Shown piece after piece: positions 54,038 to 64,000 of a DNA stretch of 64,000 nt. This DNA is from an uncultured Porphyromonadaceae bacterium. Lineage in GTDB: Bacteria; Bacteroidota; Bacteroidia; Bacteroidales; Muribaculaceae. The stretch spans positions 1 through 64,000 of the forward strand of contig CABUPJ010000002.1 in assembly GCA_902493335.1 (NCBI GenBank), in the 5' to 3' direction. The notes under the pieces were generated by a model that ran no database searches, had not been told where the DNA came from, and saw only the letters and a program-made list of their open reading frames with translations. The position numbers and the translations under genes are program-made. The first letter of the stretch is position 1. Every line of letters starts with the position of its first letter.

Positions 54038-54928
54038 TCAGTCTCTGACCTGACCGCCGACGATGTCGAGCAGTTCGCTGGTGATGCTTTGCTGACGCAG
54101 TTTGTTATATTCAAGTTGAAGTTGTTCGAGGAGCTTTTTGGCGTTGTCGTTGGCGCTTTGCATGGCCATGACACGAGCCGCCTGCTCTGACGCACGGTTT
54201 TCAGCGAAGATCTCCTGCATTGTCGACAGAAGGAAAAGCGGAAGAACCGTACTGAAGATTGTCTGCGGATCGGGCTCGAAAAGATAGGGCCTCGAAGCGC
54301 CTTTATCGCCTCCGTCCGCGCTTAAATCAGCGCTGTCGACGGGGAGGAAAGTGATATTGGTCAGACGCTGGCGTCCGGCCGAATGATAATGGACATAAAT
54401 CACCTCGACACGGTCGGTCGCACCCGTGACATAAGCATCGCTGAGCGCCGCCATGAAGTCTCTGACGCTGCGGCCCTCGCTTTTCGAGGTAACGGCGATG
54501 TCTTTGACTATATAGACACCTTTGCGGTCGATTTTAGTGACTGCCTTGAGCATTTTTTTGCCTATGGGATAGACGTCGACAGCAAGTCCGAGGCCATATC
54601 GTTCGCGTAGCTCGTCGATGCGTGCGACAAGCTGCTTGAAGATATTGGTGTTGTAAGCGCCGCAGAGGCCCTCGTCGCTGCCGAGAACGACGAGGCTGAC
54701 GCGTTTTACTTCAAGATGAGACTCGACAAGAGGAGATGTGAAGTCGGCATCGGCGCTGAGCAGATTGCCCATTATCGTCTCGATCTGATTGCGGAAAGGC
54801 ACCAGACGCTTGAGCGCTCCCTCGGCCTTGTGCATCTTGGCCGACGAAATCATTTTCATGGCGCCGGTGATTTTCTCTGACGAGGCCACCGACCCGATGC
54901 GTCCCTTTAACTCTCTTAATGTTGCCAT
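54038..54928 (-). CDS. atpG: ATP synthase gamma subunit
   Basis: A 296-residue central-shaft subunit of F1. The N terminus (MATLRELKGRIGSVASSEKITGAMKMI, quoted in part as LKGRIGSVASSEKITGAM) and the C-terminal helix (QAARVMAMQSANDNAKKL) form the coiled coil that turns within the alpha-beta ring. It is the last gene of the atp block, just before nuoI. Confidence 0.97.
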   Translation of the reverse strand: MATLRELKGRIGSVASSEKITGAMKMISSAKMHKAEGALKRLVPFRNQIETIMGNLLSADADFTSPLVESHLEVKRVSLVVLGSDEGLCGAYNTNIFKQLVARIDELRERYGLGLAVDVYPIGKKMLKAVTKIDRKGVYIVKDIAVTSKSEGRSVRDFMAALSDAYVTGATDRVEVIYVHYHSAGRQRLTNITFLPVDSADLSADGGDKGASRPYLFEPDPQTIFSTVLPLFLLSTMQEIFAENRASEQAARVMAMQSANDNAKKLLEQLQLEYNKLRQQSITSELLDIVGGQVRD

Positions 54929-54962
54929 CTTGTTGTATTGAAAATATTCTGAAGATTATGTT

Positions 54963-56534
54963 TTAGAACTGACCTGCCACCTGTGCTGCCGCTTCGTTGA
55001 TCTTCGATGTGACATCGTCGGTGAGCTTGCCCTGCCCTATCGGGGTCAGAACGGTATCTTTATATTTGGCGTCGAGAAGCTGTATGAACTGTTTCTCGAA
55101 CTCGGCCACCTTGTCGAGAGGAACATTTTCGAGAAGGCCGTTGACACCGCAATAGATGATGGCGACCTCGTGTTCAACCGACATGGGATGATACTGGGGC
55201 TGGATGAGCAGACGCTCGTTCTTGCGGCCCTTGTCGATGACGCGGGCTGTGACGGGGTCGATGTCGCCGCCGAATTTGGTGAACGACTCGAGCTCGCGGA
55301 ACTGTGCCTGATCAATCTTGAGCGTACCGGCAACCTTCTTCATCGACTTAATCTGGGCGTTACCGCCGACACGCGACACCGAGATACCGACATTGATAGC
55401 CGGACGGATACCGCGGTTGAACAGAGCCGTCTCAAGGAATATCTGACCGTCGGTAATCGAAATAACGTTGGTCGGGATATAAGCCGAGACGTCGCCGGCC
55501 TGAGTCTCGATGATAGGAAGCGCCGTGAGCGAGCCACCGCCTTTGACCATGGGTTTGAGAGCCTCGGGGAGGTCGTTCATCTTGGCTGCAATCTCCTGGT
55601 TGTCGATGATTTTAGCCGCACGCTCAAGCAGGCGCGAATGGAGATAGAAGATATCGCCGGGATAAGCCTCGCGACCCGAGGGGCGCTTGAGGATAAGCGA
55701 AATCTCACGGTAGGCGACGGCCTGTTTCGAGAGGTCGTCATAGATGATGAGGGCGTCGCGGCCGGTGTCTCTGAAGAACTCACCGATGGCTACGCCGGCG
55801 AAAGGCGAATAATAGCGCATCGCTGCCGAGTCTGCGGCGGTAGCAGACACCACCACGGTATAGTCGAGTGCGCCGTGCTTGCGGAGTGTCTCGACCGTAG
55901 CGGCTACAGACGATGCTTTCTGTCCGATTGCGACATAGACGCAATAGACGGGCTTGCCGGCTTCGAAACACTGACGCTGGTTGATGATGGTGTCAATGGC
56001 GATGGCAGTCTTGCCGATCTGACGGTCCCCGATTATAAGCTCGCGCTGACCGCGGCCAATGGGCACCATAGAGTCGACAGCCTTTATACCGGTCTGAAGC
56101 GGCTGCTTGACGGGCTGGCGGTAGATGACACCGGGAGCCTTGCGTTCGAGGGGAAGGTTGATGAGGTCGCCCTTGATCGGTCCGTTGCCGTCGATAGGTT
56201 CGCCAAGCACATTGATGACGCGTCCGAGGAGACCTTCGCCGACGGGAATAGAGGCGATTTCGCCGGTGCGCTTGACAGTCATGCCCTCAGAGACTTTATT
56301 GACGTTGTTTAGAAGGATGACGCCGACATTGCTCTCTTCGAGGTTGAGAGCGACGCCCTTGACACCGTTTTCAAACTCGACCAGTTCGTTGGCGCAGACA
56401 TTGTCAAGGCCATACACGTGGCAGACGCCGTCGCCGACTTCGAGCACAGAGCCTACTTCTTCAAAAGAGACTTTTGAATTAATACTCTCAAGTTGTTGTT
56501 TTAAGACTTCAGAGATCTCGCTTGGATTAATCAT
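54963..56534 (-). CDS. atpA: ATP synthase alpha subunit
   Basis: A 523-residue F1 subunit. The Walker A loop is GDRQIGKTA and the arginine-finger region is ISVSRVGGNAQ. It binds nucleotide at the non-catalytic sites and completes the catalytic sites of beta. It lies 27 bp after atpH. Confidence 0.98.
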   Translation of the reverse strand: MINPSEISEVLKQQLESINSKVSFEEVGSVLEVGDGVCHVYGLDNVCANELVEFENGVKGVALNLEESNVGVILLNNVNKVSEGMTVKRTGEIASIPVGEGLLGRVINVLGEPIDGNGPIKGDLINLPLERKAPGVIYRQPVKQPLQTGIKAVDSMVPIGRGQRELIIGDRQIGKTAIAIDTIINQRQCFEAGKPVYCVYVAIGQKASSVAATVETLRKHGALDYTVVVSATAADSAAMRYYSPFAGVAIGEFFRDTGRDALIIYDDLSKQAVAYREISLILKRPSGREAYPGDIFYLHSRLLERAAKIIDNQEIAAKMNDLPEALKPMVKGGGSLTALPIIETQAGDVSAYIPTNVISITDGQIFLETALFNRGIRPAINVGISVSRVGGNAQIKSMKKVAGTLKIDQAQFRELESFTKFGGDIDPVTARVIDKGRKNERLLIQPQYHPMSVEHEVAIIYCGVNGLLENVPLDKVAEFEKQFIQLLDAKYKDTVLTPIGQGKLTDDVTSKINEAAAQVAGQF

Positions 56535-56561
56535 TGTTATGCTTTGGTAAAGATTTTCAAA

Positions 56562-57104
56562 TTAATTAAGGAGCGCCAGGCGCAGCTGTTTGAGTTGATT
56601 TTTGACAGAGGCGTCAAGACGCCGGTTGTCGATATTGACGGTAAAGCCGCCGATGAGCGACGGATCGACAGTCGAGGAATATTCCATTTTGCCACCGTCA
56701 AGACGGGCCTGAATCAGCTTTTTGAGGCGCTCTTCTTCCGATGGATCCAATTTGCCGGCAGATACCACATCGACACGATAAATATTATTCTGACGGCGAT
56801 AGATAGCCCTGTAGTCGCGGGCGACAGCAGCGGCAAAACCGATTCGTCCGTTGTCGGCGAGCAATTTCAGGAAATCGCAGTATGTGCGGTCCTTGTCAGT
56901 GGCGCCTGCAGCAGTCATCAGCAGGCTGAGTTTGTCGCTGTCGGAGACAAAAGGATTGGCGACAGTCTGCTGAAAGGCCGGCTCGGCCGCAAAGGCGTCG
57001 GTCAGACGACCGCAAAGGTCATAAAGCGCCTTGTCTTCGCCGCGTTCGACGGCGACTTTATAAAGCGCTTTGGCATATCGGTGTGGTATAAGTCCTTCGT
57101 TCAT
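56562..57104 (-). CDS. atpH: ATP synthase delta subunit
   Basis: A 180-residue peripheral-stalk subunit (OSCP). The N-terminal helical domain begins HRYAKALYKVAVERGED and the C-terminal part has the conserved GGFTVNIDNRRLDASVKNQL. It ties F1 to the b subunits. It lies 5 bp after atpF. Confidence 0.96.
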   Translation of the reverse strand: MNEGLIPHRYAKALYKVAVERGEDKALYDLCGRLTDAFAAEPAFQQTVANPFVSDSDKLSLLMTAAGATDKDRTYCDFLKLLADNGRIGFAAAVARDYRAIYRRQNNIYRVDVVSAGKLDPSEEERLKKLIQARLDGGKMEYSSTVDPSLIGGFTVNIDNRRLDASVKNQLKQLRLALLN

Positions 57105-57109
57105 TAAGC

Positions 57110-57607
57110 TTAGTTTTTATCGGCCATCTCGTCAAGGAGCGTGTCGACGAGTTTTGACTGCGCCTTGGTGTCGGCCATCTGGTTCTTGACTACTTTCTCG
57201 GCAATCTGGAGAGCGAAGTCGCTGACCTGATTGCGGAACTGATGCTGAGCCTCTTTCTGCTGCTGTTCAATCTGAACTTTAGCTGCGTCCATCACTTTCT
57301 GGGCCTCGACCTGGGCGGCGCTGCGCGCCTCCTCGATGATCTGGGTCTTGATGCGGTCGGCATCGCGAAGCATGTCGGCCTGCTGACGACGGGCGTCGGC
57401 TATATACTGATCGGCATTCTTTTTGGCTTCGTCAAGCTGCTGCTTAGCGTTCTGGGCATACTCCACACCTTTATCGATAAGATCGGCCCGGCTGTCAACA
57501 GTCTTTAAAATGACCGGCCACGCAAATTTCCACAGGATGAAAAAAAGCACGGCAAAGGATATGAACATCCAGAATATCAAGCCGAAGTCAGGCGTGAAAA
57601 GATCCAT
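57110..57607 (-). CDS. atpF: ATP synthase b subunit
   Basis: A 165-residue peripheral-stalk subunit with one N-terminal membrane helix (about 8-28) and a long charged helix rich in Gln, Lys and Ala that forms the stalk. It lies 17 bp after atpE. Confidence 0.96.
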   Translation of the reverse strand: MDLFTPDFGLIFWMFISFAVLFFILWKFAWPVILKTVDSRADLIDKGVEYAQNAKQQLDEAKKNADQYIADARRQQADMLRDADRIKTQIIEEARSAAQVEAQKVMDAAKVQIEQQQKEAQHQFRNQVSDFALQIAEKVVKNQMADTKAQSKLVDTLLDEMADKN

Positions 57608-57624
57608 TTGTTTTTAATTTGAGA

Positions 57625-57864
57625 TTAAACGAACAGAGCGAGCACACAAACGATAACCGCGAAGAGGGCGACACCCTCGACGAGAGCTGCGATCACGATC
57701 ATATTACTGCGGATATCGCCGGCGGCTTCGGGCTGACGTGCGATTGCTTCCATAGCGGCAGCACCGATCTTGCCGATACCGATACCTGCGCCGATTGCTG
57801 CGATTGCTGCGCCGATGCTGGCGCCAAGACCTGTTACTGAAAGTTCTGCTAAAAGTCCAAACAT
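57625..57864 (-). CDS. atpE: ATP synthase c subunit
   Basis: A 79-residue rotor-ring subunit made of two membrane helices joined by the polar loop ARQPEAAGD. The ion-binding Glu is in ALVEGVALF. The residue after it is Gly rather than the Ser/Thr of sodium-binding types, which favours protons. Confidence 0.97.
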   Translation of the reverse strand: MFGLLAELSVTGLGASIGAAIAAIGAGIGIGKIGAAAMEAIARQPEAAGDIRSNMIVIAALVEGVALFAVIVCVLALFV

Positions 57865-57906
57865 AATCTTTAATTTTTTAAGGTTGTTATTTTGTTTGAT
57901 TGTTTT

Positions 57907-59043
57907 CTATTTCTGTGTTGCGGCAAGCTGTGCTGCCTCTGTCTTATTTTCTTTTTCCTCGCGGGCCTCGACTTTCTTCTCGTGATGCTCTTCCTTTGCC
58001 TGCGCCAAAGAAATAAAGATGGTCGAAAGCATTGTGAAGACATAAGCCTGGATAAAGCTGACCAGAACGTCAATGAGGAGCATGAATATCGAGAAGAGTA
58101 CCGACACCACTGTTGTCGCACCTCCGGCGACCGGATTGACCGCGGCGAAGATAAAAATGAGGAGCGTCAGCACAATGACTATCATATGTCCGCCCATCAT
58201 GTTTGCGAAGAGACGCACTGTGAGAGCCGCCGGCTTTGTGAACATGCCGAATATCTCGATGGCGGGCATAATCGGCAGGGGGAATTTAAGCCAAAGGGGC
58301 ACATCGGGCCAGAAGATTTCTTTCCAGTAATGCTTTGTGGCAAATAGGTTTGTCACAAGGAAAGTGATAATCGAGAGCACGAGGGTCACGGCGATATTGC
58401 CTGTCAGATTCGCGCCACCGGGGAAGACCACCATAAGTCCCATCAGGTTCATCGTGAAGATGAAGAAAAACACCGTGAGGAGATATGGCGCAAATTTCTT
58501 GGCCTTGTCGCCGAGAGTCTCCTTGACTACCGAGTCATATATGAAGACAATGAGCGACTCTATCGCACCGAGGCCTTTGCGGGGAGCCTTATAGGCGTTG
58601 CGACGATGAAAACGGGCAACGGCAAACATCATGGCTAAGACGACAAAGACGGTGATAAAGACAGCGCAGACATTTTTTGTAATCGAAAGGTCAACCGGCT
58701 TTTCTTCATGGCCGTCGACTATTTCGACAATTTTGCCTTTGTATTTGCTGTCATGGCCTGCAATTTTAAATTCGGCGTTGCCATCGACATATGTATTGCC
58801 GTCGGCAATGCGCGACGACGAGAATATATGCAGACCGTCTTCGCCGATGACTATGCAGGGCAACGGGATGCGTTTGTGGTGGTTGAAGGGAACCTCCCAG
58901 CCGTAACCGTCTCCGAGATGCTCGAAGATGATTTCTTTAGGATCGAGTTTCCCGTCATGATCTCCGGCTTCGGATGCCGCAGTGACAGGCGCTACGGCAA
59001 AGGCCAGAATCATGACTGCTATGATCGACAGGAGTTTCTTCAT
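57907..59043 (-). CDS. atpB: ATP synthase a subunit, with N-terminal extension
   Basis: A 378-residue membrane subunit that forms the proton half-channels. A signal-like N terminus (MKKLLSIIAVMILAFAVAPVTAA) and about 110 extra residues precede the first channel helix, as is usual in Bacteroidetes. The conserved Arg needed for rotation lies in LTVRLFANMMGGHM. It lies 4 bp after atpC. Confidence 0.96.
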   Translation of the reverse strand: MKKLLSIIAVMILAFAVAPVTAASEAGDHDGKLDPKEIIFEHLGDGYGWEVPFNHHKRIPLPCIVIGEDGLHIFSSSRIADGNTYVDGNAEFKIAGHDSKYKGKIVEIVDGHEEKPVDLSITKNVCAVFITVFVVLAMMFAVARFHRRNAYKAPRKGLGAIESLIVFIYDSVVKETLGDKAKKFAPYLLTVFFFIFTMNLMGLMVVFPGGANLTGNIAVTLVLSIITFLVTNLFATKHYWKEIFWPDVPLWLKFPLPIMPAIEIFGMFTKPAALTVRLFANMMGGHMIVIVLTLLIFIFAAVNPVAGGATTVVSVLFSIFMLLIDVLVSFIQAYVFTMLSTIFISLAQAKEEHHEKKVEAREEKENKTEAAQLAATQK

Positions 59044-59047
59044 AATC

Positions 59048-59293
59048 TCAGTAGAGGCAAACAGATACTACATTATTGTCGACGTCGGCGACACCGCCCT
59101 CGATATCAATCTCGCGGGCATCGTGCTCGGCTTCACCGGCGGGGATATAGGTGATTTTTCCCGGTGCGAGCGTCGATATCAGCGACGCATGATTTTTAAG
59201 CACCGTAAAGGCGCCCATTGTGCCGGGCAGCGTCACGGAGGTGATTTCACCCTCGAAGACAATCTCGACTGCCGAAATAATTTTAAGTATCAT
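59048..59293 (-). CDS. atpC: ATP synthase epsilon subunit, short form
   Basis: An 81-residue protein that covers only the N-terminal beta-sandwich domain (GEITSVTLPGTMGAFTVLKNHASLI in part, SVTLPGTMGAFTVLKNHA). The C-terminal helical hairpin, which in longer forms blocks ATP hydrolysis, is absent. Short forms are usual in Bacteroidetes. It lies 21 bp after atpD. Confidence 0.95.
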   Translation of the reverse strand: MILKIISAVEIVFEGEITSVTLPGTMGAFTVLKNHASLISTLAPGKITYIPAGEAEHDAREIDIEGGVADVDNNVVSVCLY

Positions 59294-59314
59294 GGTTATT
59301 GTTGATATGCTTTG

Positions 59315-60817
<1,503 letters not shown>

Positions 60818-60898
60818 TATGTGAACTTTATATTGCTCCGTTGTTTTGAAGCGTTATTATTGTTTCTGTTTCTCGGTATATTTAAGTGTATTATCTGA

Positions 60899-61975
60899 TC
60901 AGAAATGCCAGCCGAAGACGATGACACATGTCATCAGGGCAAGGTTGAAGAGACCGATGGGGAGAAGGTATTTCCATTCGAGTGAAAGCATCTGGTCGAT
61001 ACGGAGACGGGGGAATGTCCATTTGAACCAGATAATCACGAACGAAAGCAGGAAGGCTTTGCCAAGGAACCAAATCACAGAGGGGATATAGTCCATGATA
61101 TGGTTGAATGCTTCCCATCCGGGGATATGGAGGGGCATCCAGCCGCCAAGGAAGAGCAGCGATGCCACACCCGAGACGATAAAGAGGTTAAGATACTCGG
61201 CAAGGTAGAAGAAGCCGAAGTGTATACCAGAATACTCGGTGTGATAACCTGCTGTAAGCTCACTCTCGGCCTCGGGAAGGTCGAACGGGCCGCGGTTACA
61301 CTCGGCAGTGCCGGCTATCATATATATGATGAACGCGATTATCGCGGGCACATGGCCTTTGAAGATGAACCAAAGATCTGACTGCTCGCTGACGATGCCG
61401 CCGACCGACATTGTGCCGGCGAGACATACCATTGTGATGACCGACAGGCCTACAGAGAGTTCGTAGCTCACCATCTGGGCGCCAGAACGGAGAGCGCCGA
61501 TGAGTGTAAACTTGTTGTTACTTGACCAACCGGCAAGCAGAATACCGAGAACGCCTATCGACGAAACGGCAATAAGGAAGAAGATGCCGATATTGAAATC
61601 GATAATCTGAAGGCCGTTGCCCCAGGGAAGCACGGCGAAAGCGAGCATCGAGGCGATGATGACCAGATACGGAGCCAGAGCGAAGAGAAACTTATCGATG
61701 TTGTTGAGCTGAATGAGCTCTTTGATAAGAATCTTGAACATGTCGGCGAAGCTCTGGAGAAGACCCCACGGACCTACACGGTTCGGGCCGAGACGGCACT
61801 GGAACGCGGCACACACCTTGCGTTCGTAATAGATATAGAACAAAGCCAGAAGTGCATATACCAGCAACAGGCCGACACCGATAAGTACACACTCGACAGT
61901 GACGGTCAGCCAGCCGGGAAGATATGTCAGCAGGAAGCTGTGGATTGCGTCTGTTATGATTGAAAAATCTTGCAT
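60899..61975 (-). CDS. nuoH: NADH-quinone oxidoreductase subunit H
   Basis: A 358-residue membrane subunit that joins the quinone chamber to the proton pumps, with about eight helices. Conserved parts are YYERKVCAAFQCRLGPNRVGP, in part AAFQCRLGPNRVGP, and the glutamate-rich loop NRGPFDLPEAESELTAGYHTEY, in part DLPEAESELTAGYHTEYSG. It comes directly after nuoCD, where E. coli has nuoE, nuoF and nuoG. atpD, not nuoI, is the next gene. Confidence 0.97.
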   Translation of the reverse strand: MQDFSIITDAIHSFLLTYLPGWLTVTVECVLIGVGLLLVYALLALFYIYYERKVCAAFQCRLGPNRVGPWGLLQSFADMFKILIKELIQLNNIDKFLFALAPYLVIIASMLAFAVLPWGNGLQIIDFNIGIFFLIAVSSIGVLGILLAGWSSNNKFTLIGALRSGAQMVSYELSVGLSVITMVCLAGTMSVGGIVSEQSDLWFIFKGHVPAIIAFIIYMIAGTAECNRGPFDLPEAESELTAGYHTEYSGIHFGFFYLAEYLNLFIVSGVASLLFLGGWMPLHIPGWEAFNHIMDYIPSVIWFLGKAFLLSFVIIWFKWTFPRLRIDQMLSLEWKYLLPIGLFNLALMTCVIVFGWHF

Positions 61976-62013
61976 ATCTTTAAAATTACTATATTTACTA
62001 TTCTGTCAAGTCT

Positions 62014-63642
62014 TTAACGGTCCATATCGGGTACGATGTAGTCAAGTGAGCCGCCGATTGTGATGAGGTCGGCGATTTTCGAGCCGCGCGTGATATGGTC
62101 GACCACACCTGCGAGAGGCAGACACGGAGGTGCTATCTTCAGACGGTAGGGTTTGGTAGAGCCGTCGCTCTCGAGATAGATGCCGAAAGCGCCGCGGCAG
62201 CCTTCGACAAGCTCGAACCAGTGTCCTGCGGGCAGCTTTAACAACTTGGGCACTTTGACGCAATATTCGCCGTCAGGAATGTTGTCGACGAGCTGTGCGA
62301 GAATCTTGGCGGATTCTTCCATTTCCCGTATACGCACCTTGAAACGTGCCATAGAGTCGCCTTCGGTCGCTGTCACTTCCTCGAAGTCGAGTTCCGAATA
62401 GATGCTGTAAGGACGAAGTTTACGCATGTCGCAAGCCCAGTCAGAAGCACGTCCCGAGGGGCCTGTGACGGCATAGCTGATGGCATCTTCGCGCGAGAGC
62501 ACGCCGACGCCTTCCATGCGGTTCCTGGCAATGACGTTGCCGGTGAATATCTTGTTGTATTCTTTGATGTTTGCGGGGAGGACGGCAAGAAGAGCCTTGA
62601 CGTCGTCGGCGAAGTCGGGAGCGAGATCCTGCATGACGCCGCCGATGCAGTCATAGTTGAATGTCATTCGCGCACCGCATGTCTTCTCCATGATGTCGAG
62701 AATCTGCTCACGGACGCGAAGCGTATAGAAGAGCATCGTCGTAGCACCGAGGTCCATGCAGTATGTGCCGATAAAGAGACAGTGAGAGGCGATGCGCGAG
62801 AGCTCGTCCATCATGACTCTTATGACCTGGGCGCGGCGAGAGATTTCGATGCCGGCTGCTTTCTCGATGACCATGCAGAGGCCATGGTGGTAGTTGTGCG
62901 CCGAGAAGTAGTCGAGACGGTCCATATAATGGAGAGTCTGGGGATATGTAAGCGATTCGCAGAGTTTTTCGACGCCGCGGTGGATATATCCCATGTAGAC
63001 ATCGATTTTCTTAATGGTCTCGCCGTCGACAGCCGTGCGGAAACGGAGGACACCGTGAGTCGCGGGATGCTGCGGGCCGATATTGACGACAAAATCGCCG
63101 GGATGGAAGACTTCGACTTCTTTTTTCTCGACAGTGCCGTCGGGCAGTTCGATATAAGTGTCGGTCAAGTCGCTCTGACGTTCGTTCTCAGTCGAGACGG
63201 GGTTGAGAGCCGGATCATCGTCATAGTCTTTGCGGAGGGGGAAGCCTTTCCAGTCGATGCTGAGGAACAGGCGGCGCATATCGGGATTGCCGATGAATAT
63301 GATGCCGAAAAAGTCATAGACTTCACGTTCATAAAGACAACCGACGCCCCACAGGTCGGCGACCGAGTGCAGCATCGGTTTCTCGCGGTCAGATGTCTTC
63401 ACCGTCACGGCAACAATCTGATTGTATTTAGTCGACATCAGGTAATAGATGCATCCGAGAGCATCTTTCCAGTCCATGCCGACGATTGTGACGAGATAGT
63501 CCATGCGGATGTCTTCGTCGTCGCGGAGAGTCTTGGCGGCCTGATGCCACTGAGCGTCGGCGATTTCGATTTCAATGATGCCGTTTGCGGCTTCAGTCGC
63601 CTGAGGGAACAGCTTGGCAATCTTGTCGTTTAACTTTGACAT
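62014..63642 (-). CDS. nuoCD: NADH-quinone oxidoreductase fused subunits C and D
   Basis: A 542-residue fusion. NuoC covers about 1-160 (YEREVYDFFGIIFIGNPDMRR in part, DFFGIIFIGNPDMRRL) and NuoD the rest, with NIGPQHPATHGVLRF, PSGRASDWACDMRK and the C-terminal DYIVPDMDR. NuoD shapes the quinone-binding pocket. The fusion is known from several groups including Bacteroidetes. Confidence 0.96.
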   Translation of the reverse strand: MSKLNDKIAKLFPQATEAANGIIEIEIADAQWHQAAKTLRDDEDIRMDYLVTIVGMDWKDALGCIYYLMSTKYNQIVAVTVKTSDREKPMLHSVADLWGVGCLYEREVYDFFGIIFIGNPDMRRLFLSIDWKGFPLRKDYDDDPALNPVSTENERQSDLTDTYIELPDGTVEKKEVEVFHPGDFVVNIGPQHPATHGVLRFRTAVDGETIKKIDVYMGYIHRGVEKLCESLTYPQTLHYMDRLDYFSAHNYHHGLCMVIEKAAGIEISRRAQVIRVMMDELSRIASHCLFIGTYCMDLGATTMLFYTLRVREQILDIMEKTCGARMTFNYDCIGGVMQDLAPDFADDVKALLAVLPANIKEYNKIFTGNVIARNRMEGVGVLSREDAISYAVTGPSGRASDWACDMRKLRPYSIYSELDFEEVTATEGDSMARFKVRIREMEESAKILAQLVDNIPDGEYCVKVPKLLKLPAGHWFELVEGCRGAFGIYLESDGSTKPYRLKIAPPCLPLAGVVDHITRGSKIADLITIGGSLDYIVPDMDR

Positions 63643-63698
63643 ATTTATGATTGGTCTTTCGGTTTTACTTGTTGATTTAAGAATATATCGGTTGAGCC

Positions 63699-64000
63699 TC
63701 AGTCGTCGACACCTTCGACGGGATGTTCGGCGAGGAACTGTTTCTGTTTTTCCTGACGGTTAACGCCGCCGAAGAATTTTTCAACCTTGATTTTTCTTGA
63801 AAGCTGCATGATGCCGTAAATCATAGCTTCGGGGCGGGGAGGACAGCCCGGGACAAAGACGTCGACGGGGACGATATCCTCAATGCCCTTTGCCACATGA
63901 TAGCTGCGGCGGAACGGGCCGCCCGAGATAGCGCAGCTACCGCAGGCGATGACATACTTGGGCTCGGCGAGCTGGTCATACAGACGACGGAAGACGGGCA
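63699..64000 (-). CDS. nuoB: NADH-quinone oxidoreductase subunit B (partial)
   Basis: The C-terminal 99 residues or so of NuoB; the 5' end lies beyond the right edge. CGSCAISGG and VPGCPPRPEAM hold Cys ligands of the N2 [4Fe-4S] cluster. The C terminus has a charged tail (NRQEKQKQFLAEHPVEGVDD). It lies 56 bp before nuoCD. Confidence 0.95.
   Translation of the reverse strand, partial: PVFRRLYDQLAEPKYVIACGSCAISGGPFRRSYHVAKGIEDIVPVDVFVPGCPPRPEAMIYGIMQLSRKIKVEKFFGGVNRQEKQKQFLAEHPVEGVDD

Noticed and set aside
55170..56312. A 380-codon open frame opposite atpA
   Set aside because: atpA is certain; the antisense frame is a by-product of codon bias.

Overview
This window looks like a chromosomal segment from a gut Bacteroidales bacterium, most likely of the Muribaculaceae/Bacteroidaceae type. 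The grounds are the fused LpxC/FabZ gene, fused NuoCD, a complex I locus without nuoE/F/G at the usual place, an ATP synthase gene order beginning with atpD-atpC, Bacteroidales promoters (TTTG, about 20 bp, TAnnTTTG), and mobile-element genes typical of Bacteroides (DUF3853, MobV relaxase). The species is inferred, not proven.

Left chromosomal part (1-24,000). It starts with a small family of hairpin-bearing repeats, then a DUF695 gene, the RNase P RNA gene and the lipid A genes lpxD, lpxC/fabZ and lpxA, all on the minus strand. Next come a stand-alone tryptophan synthase beta-like gene, mltG, and a glutamine/glutamate acid-resistance set (gadB, glsA, gadC). A very large alpha-2-macroglobulin-like gene without a thioester follows, then a serC-serA-fumarase operon, a MIP18/SufT-like gene, lpxH, a candidate small RNA, a 75-residue exported protein and an outer-membrane protein of unknown role.

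Integrated element (about 24,116-47,014). A tyrosine recombinase element of about 23 kb sits in the 3' end of a tRNA-Ser(CGA) gene. The tRNA 3' end sequence is repeated at the left border, in fact twice. The element has an integrase, a DUF3853 protein, a helix-turn-helix protein and a MobV relaxase, but no conjugation machinery, so it is best read as an integrative mobilizable element. Its main cargo is a 15-gene co-directional redox and uptake cluster (30,969-43,789). An AraC-type regulator is divergently transcribed from it, and a pair of direct repeats spaced 21 bp lies just before the cluster promoter. The products fall in two compartments. Exported: a flavodoxin-like protein, a cupin, two DUF362 proteins, an amidohydrolase, a carboxymuconolactone decarboxylase-like protein, a Tat-type FMN reductase and a TonB-dependent receptor. 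Cytoplasmic: a flavin reductase, a tautomerase, a Cys-rich flavoprotein, a flavodoxin, two aldo/keto reductases and a short-chain dehydrogenase. I infer import and reductive conversion of a small, perhaps aromatic or quinone-like, molecule; the substrate is unknown. The right end carries a truncated response regulator, an unknown coiled-coil protein and a frameshifted insertion sequence with 8-bp target duplications.

Right chromosomal part (47,016-64,000). After the tRNA there is one long minus-strand bioenergetic cluster in transcription order nuoB, nuoCD, nuoH, atpD, C, B, E, F, H, A, G, nuoI, J, K, L, M, N. A complete F1Fo ATP synthase gene set thus lies inside the complex I operon, between nuoH and nuoI, with no terminator visible at either junction. 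nuoB runs off the right edge.
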